Source: Ichthyophonus hoferi
Taxonomy: Eukaryota > Opisthokonta > Ichthyosporea > Ichthyophonida > Ichthyophonidae
Assembly: GCA_002751075.1 (NCBI GenBank)
Contig: NAOQ01000275.1
Location: 52,607 to 87,898 of the forward strand
DNA length: 35,292 bases
Direction of reading: 5' to 3'
The translations under genes and the position numbers were made by a program. Under the pieces are notes generated by a model. That model was given only the letters and a program-made list of their open reading frames with translations. It did not search any database and was not told where the DNA came from. Positions 11,122 to 21,856 of the stretch are shown here, piece by piece (the first letter of the stretch is position 1; each line of letters opens with the position of its first letter).

Positions 11122-14100
11122 ATGGATGACGGAGTACGTTGTTTCAAGTGCAAAGGTAGTGGCACAGTACTAAAGAAAATTCGAAAAAAACAACGGATAG
11201 ACCCCGAATACCATCGAAAAATAGATAATATAGATCATAACATAGGTAAAAATACAACAAAGACAGAGGAACATGTACCATTCGAGAAGGAATCAACCCA
11301 TAGAAAAACACCTGATATAAAAACTACCATAGAAACCACCCATAGCAACCAAAAGAATATAATCAAATCACCATGTACGGTATGTGACGGGTCGGGTCGC
11401 ATTATAGCGGGGAAGAAAGTTAAGCATCAAGAGATAGAGGGTACTATTACTCGTCCTAAGCGTCCTATTGGCTGGGTGGCCCCAGGCCCCAGGCCATTGG
11501 ATGTGGAAGGTGTGGAGGTTCCTGCAGGAGAGGTAGGTGAGTGAAAGGTTAAGGTTATATACCAATAACAATACACTTTATCAGATTAGGATTGATGGAT
11601 TTACATTCAATTTGTTTGTTAATAAATCCATTGCCACTAAAATATACAACCATCTATGGGTTTCGACATTTTGGTCTGCTAAACTATCACATAATGTTTT
11701 TTTTATAATTCAACTCAAGGAAATGAATATTTGCGCAATATTTTTTTGCGGACAAGAGTCTTGTAGTTTTTTTCTTAAAGAGACAATATATGCTATATAA
11801 TAGGTTTTAGGCATGCCAAAATTTAATATTTGCTTAATTTTTATGGATCTGTGTTGAGCAGAAATTGATGATGGTAGTGTATGTATGAATAGATTGATGT
11901 ATGCTATCGTGTCTATACTATATATACTGTAATCTATCTAAATGTATAATCACACCTGTACACATCATAATATATATGTCCATATATGTAAATATAATTA
12001 TCCTTATATACAGTATATTATAATCTATAACCAGTGCTCCTAGTAACCCTAAGCGCACCTACAGGCTTTATGCTATCTAACTGGGGACTGGAGAATTTAT
12101 CAGCCAATTGGAGGACATCGCTATAGCACAGATGATGTTGTGACAGGTATATATAGAAGGGCTGTGTTTTTCGAGTGTTCTGTTATTAGTTAGTTGCTTT
12201 ATTAATAGCTATATATGGTTATCTCTATGACGTACTAAAACTGTACATAGATTAATATGTACCATTATATACTACAATACTATCACACTCATACTATCAT
12301 ATCTGCCTTTGTTGACCTCGTGCTGTTTATTCCAGCAGCACTTGGTCAAAAAGTCAGATGTGATTGGGTGGAGGGAGCTTGTTTATGAATTCTGATTGAT
12401 CTAGATTATCTATCTCCCCATCTCAACAAACATTCTCTGACTGACGTAGAGTCCAATGCCACATCCGCACTGTCAGGGTTTAATAGACCAATCATAAAAA
12501 TATGATAATTTAATTGTCTAACTAACCAATATGTTATCATTATATAATTATATACAAGGAAGAAAAGAAAGAGATTGATTGGTGGATGCGAGGCGACGAC
12601 CTAAAATAGGCCAATAACATGCAGGCACAATTCATCCATTCTAGCATGCGCACTATCATACTTCCTTTCCCTTTCCTTCCTCACTGATCCCCTGTCCTTA
12701 CTATACAGCCTGGTATGCAGTCAAAGAAGTTAGGCGCCTTTTATCTCTACCAAGTAGTGAACCACAGGGTAACAATATGGGTAAGTGATTTTTATTTGGT
12801 TGTAATAATATTGTTATATTAATATGTCGATCAATTTTTTTTTTTGATACCTCTTTTTATGTCTATATATTAGGGGTGCTTTCTATATATATCTCTCTCT
12901 TTTATTTTTCTTTCTCTTTACTTTAAGCCAACTCTTTTCTTCACCTTTCTATGGAGGATATATATATATATATATCTATGTATATTATATATATATATAT
13001 ATATGTAACTTCCCTTCCTATTCACCTACTCACCTTCCTCCCCAACCTACCCAGGCTCACCTACTCTCCGTGGTCTTGACCTAGGGAGTGGCCTCGGGTC
13101 AGTATTAATGATGGTACTCTGGCAATTACCTACTATCTCCTATATTGGAGTAGAAGCGCAGGAACAAAGTGTCATGCGAGCTAGAAGGTTAGTACTATCC
13201 TATACCTATATATGTCGATTATATTATACTATATTGTATTTTATCTTAATATGTAATACTACCTTATATTATTATATTAATTGTTAAAATGAAGGGGTTT
13301 ACTTTTACCATGCTTGTTGATATATATATATATATATATATGTGTATTTATGATTTGAGTATTATTATTATTATTATTTATCCCAGGATATCTGTGTTTA
13401 TGTGTATATGTATTTTAAAAGGTATGCATAAGTGATAAATAACTGATAATAGAATATAAATAAAATAAAAATATATGGTAATACAGTGTAAACAACCTGA
13501 ACAGACAACATTTTAACTCGTGTTAATTTAACCCATCATAAACCCTGATAAATCTATTACACCAGGTCTGCCAAGGTGAACAATTGCACTTCTCGCTGTG
13601 AATTTCGCTGGGGAGACCTACGAAACATTCAACAACATGTCCCCGAGGGTCGGGAATTTAATTTAGTTACTGGTACACCCCCCTACTTTCCACTCTATGG
13701 AGGTCAATCTGGATTTACCTCTCACCAAGATACTATAGACAATACAGTCCACATCACTGCCACCAACACTGCCACTGCGACTTGGACAGTGCAATCTGAT
13801 CTAGCCAGTTTTGCCCTTCCTACTAATAATAACAATGTGTTATCAGATAACGATAGAAGCTTGACAGTGAGCTCCAATACAAATACCGGGGTAGTGACTG
13901 TAACCAATGATGAGCGAGGGGCTCCAGCATTGCCAGCAGCAACATGTCAACGTCCATGCAATTGGGAGTATAGAGGAGGCATTGAAGAGTATTGCAGAGC
14001 AGCTTGGCACTGTGTTAAACCTGGGGGTATATTTATTGTGTGCGAAGCAGCAGGCCCAGGGTTCATAGAGAGGGTGGAGAATGCTGCTAGAAATGCAGGG

Positions 14101-14376
14101 GGTGAGGGAGAGAGAGAGGATGCACCCAACGGGGTGGGAAAGGGTTTTGTTATAGTTAAACGACTTGATGTAGTACCGAAAATTGGTGTGAAGTCATTAT
14201 TTTCTGTGTATACTATGATTAGAGCAGAGGAAAAGGACAGAGCAAAGGGAGAGGAGAGGGTGAATGGCGATAGAACATCTAGTTATGTTGTAGAAGAAAT
14301 GGTGGTCAGAAATGAAAACGGAAAGAGGTCGGACCAGTATGTGGATATGTTGAATGATATGGGTATGCCACCATAA
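11122..14376 (+). CDS. TrmN6-like SAM-dependent methyltransferase with paired CxxCxGxG N-terminus, five exons
   Basis: Exons are 11122..11532, 12065..12146, 12709..12780, 13055..13187 and 13566..14376, giving 502 residues; phases 0, 1, 1 and 2 all join cleanly. The core matches bacterial TrmN6/YfiC-type N6-adenine methyltransferases: GDWRIYQPIGGHRYSTDD near residue 145, the SAM-binding loop LDLGSGLG at about 196-203, an acidic VEAQE, and the catalytic (N/D)PPY-type motif as TGTPPYF at about 268-274. RGGIEEYCRAAWHCVKPGG follows near 369. The family methylates adenine N6 (tRNA A37 in bacteria); the substrate here is inferred only. Residues 7-14 (CFKCKGSG) and 85-92 (CTVCDGSG) are DnaJ-like paired cysteine motifs that could hold one zinc, separated by a lysine-rich, charged linker. 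A Thr/Asn-rich insert of about 80 residues (about 278-358) sits just after the catalytic motif. A strong acceptor-like site (TTATTTACAG) ends 7 nt before the ATG. AATAAA follows 113 nt after the stop. The family call is firm; the name by substrate is not. Confidence 0.88.
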
Positions 14377-14488
14377 TAACATCTATGAAATCTGTAGTAT
14401 ATATATATATATAGCTGTATTCCACGGTTAATACATCTGAAATTAGGCCGGTTTACGCATGAATAATGTACCGTAAGCTATTGTTTAT

Positions 14489-14494
14489 AATAAA
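14489..14494 (+). promoter_or_regulatory. Poly(A) signal of the methyltransferase gene
   Basis: AATAAA, 113 nt beyond the stop codon, ahead of the intergenic repeat R1. Its position fits a normal 3' UTR end. Confidence 0.6.
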
Positions 14495-14525
14495 GAAATA
14501 TTTCTACTTAATTAACATTAACATA

Positions 14526-14806
14526 TGTCAGCTATCGTTTAATATCTGCTTTAATTAACTCCATTTCTCTAACCAGAAGGAGTAATAATCATAACTACTT
14601 TCACCCGGCAATCCGGAATGAGAAAAGAAATAAAATCCTTATCTGACGTCCCACGTCAGTAGGTCTATTTGTACTTCTTTTGCATACATAAAACAAACAC
14701 GTAAGCCACTAAAGTTATCGAAGGCATATAATCAAACCAGTACGATCAAGATCCTATAGGAAGCCTAGTAATTATGCGATCTTTCCAAAAGGATAAACCC
14801 AATACA
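14526..14806 (+). repeat. Dispersed repeat R1, copy 2
   Basis: 281 bp matching 2951-3230 in the same orientation, from TGTCAGCTATC to GATAAACCCAATACA. The flanks on both sides differ from those of copy 1, which supports these as the element ends. It lies between the methyltransferase and the nucleotidase genes, whereas copy 1 is intronic. Confidence 0.8.
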
Positions 14807-16958
14807 TATATATTCTCATGAACCGGGCGCGGGCACAGGTGATGGGGCTACTAATAATCTGCACTTAGGATAAATGTCGTCTTCTGAAAAACTTAAAATT
14901 TAGATTCTGGTTATATCTTATATTAGAGATAGGACTAGTATCAGGGATACTGAGTTCTATTCGTAAAATTTGGTCTAGTAACCTATATAATAGAGTTTTT
15001 GATAATTCTTGCTCAAGCTCACGCTGTTGATCAAGAGATATAGAAGCTTTTAATTTGTTACTAGCTGCTATGTTGTATGTGATAACTACAATTTAATTGT
15101 GGTTGCGGATAAATGGTTATGATAATGTTAATATTAGGAGAAGCGACCGACACCAGGCTTGATTAGTTGGCCTTCTAGTTAAGTACTTGGATTATATAGT
15201 TCAACTTCTTTAGAAACTATAGACATAATATGAATATAGATTAACATACAGTAAATTCCGGAATACGGCTTTTTTATAACTACTATTAATAATAATAGTT
15301 TTATATGGCTGAACAGTAATCATTCTCTTTATTATTGTATGAAGCTTTGTATTTATACTTATTTCATTCGAAAACCAGTTCTGCTTAATTTCGATCCCCC
15401 AAGTAATCACGTTATTCAATATAATTACCAATTATATCATGTGATCTCATGATTTCCAAGGCTCCTAGAGTTTCAGAGCACCCACTCAACTGAAATAATA
15501 ACTTACATGGTACTTCAACGTAGTAAATATAGTGGCTTATTTATATATAAATGGATGTGATTATCGTCTAAACGTTTCTATACAATATCAATTAACAAAT
15601 AAGGGTGTTATATTATTAGCTTCATTAGGTTTAGCCTAATTAGTAAAAAACATAGTGTTATTGGTATATCACTATGCAAACGATGAAGTAGGACCCAAAT
15701 CAATCAGGAATAAACAAACCTATATGGCACATGGACAAGTCTTGATATCCTGAGTGAATTTCTTGGTAGTTTTCTAATTACAAGTACAGGAGAATGCTAG
15801 CTGTACTGACATTCTTTATGGTTCTAAACACATGCATGACTAGAAAACACCAACCACCAAATTAACCTGCCAAAAATATCAAAACTAATAAACAAAATCT
15901 ATTTGCAGGTGCCCGATCAGAGATATAAACCAACTGTCTTGTTGTACAAGACTCGTACAATTACAGTATGACCAAGAGGAACAGAAACCTTCTCCAGAAG
16001 AAGATGGAACCACGTATATTAGCATGTTTTCATAACAAACCCGTATTCATTGTAGAAATTATAGGTACTGCTGATACTGAAAAGGCATCAATTTCTGTCG
16101 ATACTGTGAAAAAGAATCAGAATTGGAGCAAATGCAACTGAAGAGACATCAGTTGATATCTATTGAACAGAATTTGACAAGAAGAAAATATAATATATTA
16201 TAATGTCATTTAATATATATGTCTCACCTAATTGAACAGATTTTGTCCCTATGGACTCACTCGACCATTGCCGATTTGATTCAGGTCAAATCCCAGTACT
16301 CGTAAGTCCTAACTGTTAAAAAGTTATCTATTGTAAAAGATATAAAAATGTAGTTTTTATTGAAAAAGGTGGTAAAGCGACCTGTAAGTCGTTGTATGAC
16401 AAAATAACAACAAGTGAAGTATAAGTTCGCAAGTGCGTTCAACTTATGGTTTTGGTTAAATATCATGCAAACTAAATATATAGATATCATATTAACCGCA
16501 ACAGCAATCCAGTACTAAAATACTACAATAAACATTATTATGTATTTGTATATATAGGAGAATTGTAATAAAAAAATATTACGCCATTATAATGCAGCAA
16601 AATCTAACACTAACAACTAAGCTATGGATTGGACTGAAGATTCTTTTTATTTTAGTTAAAGGTTGCTTCGTAGTATTCACAGCACCTCTTATACTATTCT
16701 CTTTCACTTTCTTATAGTTAACTTAAAACTACATTGGTTACCAAAATATATATTTTTGTCTACGCAATGAAATTAAAATTCCTAAGCTTAAACTCCGGAC
16801 AAATCATTTTGCTGACTTGTAGTGCCTATAAATGAATGTTAAAATTTTAACTGTGATAAAAGTATCTATTAGAAAGTGTCGTACACTACCTCTTAAACTA
16901 TTGACAAAAGAATATTCCTCTCCTACATTATACACCTACCTAACACTATAGAAACAAA

Positions 16959-19244
16959 ATGCTCCAGCCATTTTTTATGCAGCTGGTGGCTACCTCACTA
17001 GCGGCCACGCATCATGCAGGTCTATATCCCGTTATCTCTCTCCCTGAGCATCCCTCCTACTTATCCTTCCTACTTCCTGTTCACAACCAAAGCCCACTTC
17101 CACGTGTTTTAAATTTTATGTTTCTATGGGAAATGCTGCCTACATATATCCCTATGGTTTTCATCACTTTCACCTGCTCCTTTCACTCACATTCCTCTGA
17201 TGTTAATATTAACATGACCCTATCTCTACCCCATACCCCATATCTTCTATATGTATGTATGTATGCGTATGTGTGTTGCAGTTACTAATTATCTAATATT
17301 ACTCATGCAGGTGGAATTATAAGAAGTATAATGCTAGGTGGTAAGCTGGGTGTAGTTTACAAAGGACATGATGATCCACAGACAGAGGCAGATAGGCAGG
17401 TTAGATCTTTTTATAATTGTTGCATTTATTTGATGTTTGAATATCTATATTTTCTATCTATATAGTCCTGTTTATTTTTTATTCTCCCCCTCCCCCTATC
17501 TTATGTATATATTAATATTCGAAACATATATATTAGATTGAAGTAATGAATTATGCGGGTATCTTTATATAGTGAATATGAGTGAGATATAGAAGGTAGT
17601 GGAAGAGTACATGTTTATAGGTAAGAGGAAATTATTGATTGGCTTTGGGTATACATTATATTATATTGTGTTATATGTGCTATATTATAGTCTATTCTAT
17701 TATATTCCATTGCATTATCTTACATTCGGTTATATTCTATCATGTTCTACTCTACTACATTGTATCATGTTGTATTATAAGCCATGTACCTCTATGTACT
17801 AACCTACCTTTAACACTATTGCTATGCCAGTATCTCACTATAACCTATCTATAGGCACAGGCCTGTCTAATGCAAACATTAAAGGGGGCTTGGCCAGACT
17901 TAAAAGTAATAGGAGAAGAGGTGAAGTATATATATATTTCTATGAATACCAATACTATATATGGTGTATATATATATTATTTAAATAGCATTCATATCCT
18001 ACGCTATACTATACTACCCTCTACTATACTATATATAAAAACTCATAAGGCCATACATGCTCTATGACAATCCCTGTTCACATCATGTCCTTTCTTATCA
18101 TTACCTCTCTTTTTTCCCGTCTCCCTCTCCCTCTCCTTTACCCTTATCCAATATATGTATATATCTGTGTGCCAATCAAAGCCCCCCGTTTTGACATAGT
18201 AGCCTTTATCCCCTCGATTTAGGGTGAACTTGGACCTGAATATACGAGTGTTTCATCTGCTATACCAGTGCCTATCTCCTCTGAAGTGTATGATCACCAA
18301 TGCCCAGTTGATCTTTTGGATGTCACTCTAGACAGGGTCAGTAATACCCATGCTTACTATGCAGGCTTAATTACCCAATATAGTGACTGTACTAAATTTT
18401 TAAATATTTATTTGCATTGTATAATTACTGAAATAAAATTCAAATCACTAAATAACGCACTCTAATGATTGTACTAAAAAAATTCGGCGTCTAATTAAAA
18501 TCTATACAATATATATTTTATTTTGGATTGGTATTCAGATTACGGTATGGATTGATCCATTGGATGGAACTAAGGAATTTACACAAGGTACGATGGTTGC
18601 TATGGTGATAAAGCTTAATTTACCTGCCTTCTATCTCTCTATAAATACATGTACATATACACACATATATATATACATAAATACCATCATTATATATACA
18701 TACATACTATTATGCATACTATCATTCTTAGTATCATACTATTATACTATTATACTATCTTCCTATCTTACCTATATTCTAATGAGGATTCCATTTATAT
18801 GCACATCTTTACATATTGTCAAAAATATCAACCAGTAGCCAATAACCTTATCTAAGTGTTTATATCAGCTGACTCTAATCCAATTATAATCAGGTATTTT
18901 ATCAGCCGTTACTATCCTAGTTGGTATGGCGATAGATGGTATTCCTAAGGCAGGTGAGTGTTAAATTTTATTGGCATCAAGATTTTAATTTTTAGGTCTG
19001 AGTTTAAAATCCAAGGGGCATTGGGTTTTAATGCGGGTTTTAATTTGGTGATTTGATTCGTTGATGAAATCTAATGGCGACGAACTATTGGATGGAGATA
19101 TAGTTGGTGTGGGAGAGAATAGCGATATGTTTGATGCTTATAGTTATAAGCATCAAACATATCTTTACATATTATATAGCTTCTTGTTTTTCTTCAAATT
19201 CATGGATTGTTTTTTTCTTTATGCATATCTGTGTATAGGCATGT

Positions 19245-19281
<37 letters not shown>

Positions 19282-21856
19282 CATTTTATAGTTTCTCTTT
19301 TATATTTCTTTTTTTCCTTTCTTTATTCCTTTAATTGTCTTCCTTTTTCATCTTACATTTCATTTCTTACATTCTCTCCCTTTCCCTCTCCCTGTCTTTT
19401 TTCCCCTCCCTACGCCAGGTGTTATCTACCAACCATTCGAACAACAAGGAAGAGCGTTATGGGGTATAGATGGCCTAGGCGTATATGGTTGTCCAATAGG
19501 AGTACCTCCTTCCGAGCTATTTATAGCCAGTACTACCCGTTCTCATCCTCATCCCAACCTCGAAGCTGCATTGGCTATTTTAAAGCCAACAACAACATTG
19601 CGTGTGGGTGGGGCTGGTAATAAGGTATANNNNNNNNNNNNNNNNNNNNNNNNNNNNNNNNNNNNNNNNNNNNNNNNNNNNNNNNNNNNNNNNNNNNNNN
19701 NNNNNNNNNNNNNNNNNNNNNNNNNNNNNNNNNNNNNNNNNNNNNNNNNNNNNNNNNNNNNNNNNNNNNNNNNNNNNNNNNNNNNNNNNNNNNNNNNNNN
19801 NNNNNNNNNNNNNNNNNNNNNNNNNNNNNNNNNNNNNNNNNNNNNNNNNNNNNNNNNNNNNNNNNNNNNNNNNNNNNNNNNNNNNNNNNNNNNNNNNNNN
19901 NNNNNNNNNNNNNNNNNNNNNNNNNNNNNNNNNNNNNNNNNNNNNNNNNNNNNNNNNNNNNNNNNNNNNNNNNNNNNNNNNNNNNNNNNNNNNNNNNNNN
20001 NNNNNNNNNNNNNNNNNNNNNNNNNNNNNNNNNNNNNNNNNNNNNNNNNNNNNNNNNNNNNNNNNNNNNNNNNNNNNNNNNNNNNNNNNNNNNNNNNNNN
20101 NNNNNNNNNNNNNNNNNNNNNNNNNNNNNNNNNNNNNNNNNNNNNNNNNNNNNNNNNNNNNNNNNNNNNNNNNNNNNNNNNNNNNNNNNNNNNNNNNNNN
20201 NNNNNNNNNNNNNNNNNNNNNNNNNNNNNNAAGGTAGGTAGGAGGGGTGTTATATAGGCAGGAGATGGATTAATATAAATAGGTAATACATGAATCTTTG
20301 CTTACCTTTATGTTTGCCGTAAAATTCACTATTATTAGTTTGAGAAAAGATTTTCAACACGTTGCTATTTTTAGTTTTGGGCAAGTTCTTGTAATGTACT
20401 TATCCATTGGGTTAAAGCTGTAAAATATTTCTAATATATGTTAGTAATTATATAAGGTGGTAGTAGAATAGATAACAGGGATTATCTAGCGTGGAAATAG
20501 AAATATAATAAGTCTTCATAGATATAGATTTCATCCCATTTGATTTGATTCTTTTAGTTGTATTTACATCTGGCTGATATATATATACACGCACACATTT
20601 ATATATGGATGTATGTACTTGTATGTATGTAAGTATGTAAGTATATGTATATACGTAAATAGAACACGCAAATGTGAATATAATTCTAGTTATAATTACA
20701 TAATTACACCCATATATATATATGTTATTAATGTTATTAGCATCATTAATATTAATAATAATTTTATTACTGTTATTATTTCTAGTATTATTCTTATTAT
20801 TACTATTATTGCCATAATCTCTTATCCGTTTTTACATTTATCTGTCCTCCCCTGATGTATTCCCTAACTCTAATATCAACATACATATATGCATACAGTT
20901 TATTCAACTTCTAGAAGGGAAGTCACATGTGTACCTTTTTAACTGTCCTGGAACGAAGAAATGGGATACCTGTGCCGGAGAAGCATTACTACGGTATATA
21001 TTCTTATACTACTATATTAGTATACTATTATACTATTTTATTACTCTTAAGTCTTTGTAGTATTTCCTTTGACTTCTCTTAAGTTTTTCATTTCTCTCTC
21101 TCTCTTGCTCTTTCTTTTTCTCATGTATTATTATTACTATTATTTATTGTTATTTATTATTATTTATTATTATTATGGTTTTTGTTGTTTTGTTGTTATT
21201 ATTCTTTTCTTATTATTACTATTGTTTTCATTATTATTACTACTCACTGTTATGATTATTATCATTATATTGTTTCTTAAAACAACAGTCAGTCCATCTT
21301 CAGAGTCTGTACAAAGAGGAAGTTATTTCAATTGGGAAGAGATTTTATGATAGGAACAGGCATATAATCATCTACGTTCATACTGTATACCAATATATAT
21401 GTATTAGATTTTAACAAGGTAATAGTACTGAAGGTTTAGAAAGTGATATAAATTTGACAAAAAAAAAAGAGAGTACATCATAGGACGTGTTTTATTAACC
21501 CATAGTTTGTGGTAGATTGTATAAGTTGTATAAGAAGTTAAGGCACAAAGTAGAAATGAAAACAAACAAAAATAAAACGTGTATCTGGCACATATAGACC
21601 CTGCTATTTCAAATTTGATAAGCATATTTTCAATACTGGAGTAAATAAACTAGCAATATAGCAGTATACTAATATCTACTTATTTTGCAATACTAGGGCC
21701 ATGGGTGGAGAAGTAACAGATTCCCAGGGCTGTCGTTATGATTATGGATTCAATTCACCCCATGCCAATCTACAAGGCGTTGTGGGGACAATGAGTCGTG
21801 AGATACACATACGATGCCTAGAGGCAATATCTCAATGCAAGAAAAATTCATTATAA
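16959..21856 (+). CDS. BPNT1: BPNT1-like 3'(2'),5'-bisphosphate nucleotidase, nine exons
   Basis: Exons are 16959..17019, 17311..17399, 17855..17920, 18223..18336, 18539..18587, 18894..18953, 19419..19624, 20899..20993 and 21697..21856. They give 299 residues against 308 in human BPNT1, with every junction in frame. The family removes the 3'-phosphate of PAP and PAPS to give AMP and APS, keeping sulfation by-products low; it is Mg2+-dependent and lithium-sensitive. Metal-binding motifs are visible: TEADRQ (Asp48), VIGEE (Glu71-72), WIDPLDGTKEFTQG (Asp116, Asp119) and WDTCAGEA (Asp238). RVGGAGNK|FIQLLEGK across the assembly gap matches the family exactly, so the 601 unknown bases are intronic. 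Exon 1 uses a weak-looking donor (GCAG|GTCTAT), yet the phase fits. An acceptor-like CACTATAG ends 7 nt before the ATG. The enzyme is cytosolic in the family; no signal peptide or membrane anchor is seen, unlike the Golgi paralogue BPNT2. Confidence 0.95.
17655..17790 (+). repeat. Degenerate (CTATA/TTATA)n pentanucleotide array
   Basis: Units such as TTATATTATATTG, CTATTCTATT and ACATTGTATC repeat with a five-base rhythm in BPNT1-like intron 2. A shorter relative is at about 18000-18040 in intron 3. Confidence 0.6.
19124..19163. repeat. Perfect 19-bp hairpin with 2-nt loop
   Basis: The left arm 19124-19142 (GATATGTTTGATGCTTATA) is exactly complementary to the right arm 19145-19163, separated by GT. 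It lies in the intron of the BPNT1-like gene between exons 18894..18953 and 19419..19624. Mixed base content makes this unlike the many AT-only palindromes nearby. Confidence 0.9.
19246..19279 (+). repeat. (TA)n microsatellite
   Basis: An uninterrupted TA run of about 16 units in BPNT1-like intron 6, upstream of a pyrimidine-rich 3' splice region. Confidence 0.9.
19630..20230. other. Assembly gap (601 N)
   Basis: An unsequenced stretch starting 5 nt after the exon ending at 19624 and inside BPNT1-like intron 7. The coding frame is continuous across it (phase 0 on both sides), so no exon needs to be missing. Confidence 0.98.
20725..20815 (+). repeat. (ATT)n-rich array
   Basis: Irregular ATT/TTA trinucleotide array in BPNT1-like intron 7, with ATTACT and ATTATT units. 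A second such array lies in the next intron at 21126-21262. Confidence 0.8.
21126..21262 (+). repeat. (TTA)n-rich array
   Basis: Long TTA/TTG/CTA trinucleotide array in BPNT1-like intron 8. The hydrophobic open frame it creates (leucine, isoleucine and tyrosine runs) is a repeat shadow. Confidence 0.8.

Larger units (their letters stand above)
14377..16958. other. Intergenic DNA with repeat R1 copy 2
   Basis: Apart from the R1 copy at 14526-14806 and a TA run near 14400-14415, no gene is supported. A 46-codon ATG frame at 15968-16108 preceded by a TTTGCAG acceptor-like site was examined and is not convincing. Confidence 0.5.

Noticed and set aside
15968-16108. 46-codon ATG frame after a TTTGCAG acceptor-like site
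   Set aside because: No matching donor, domain or neighbouring exon; too short to support alone.
20613-21350. Isoleucine/tyrosine- and leucine-rich frames in the nucleotidase introns
   Set aside because: They are translations of ATT/TTA arrays between confirmed exons.
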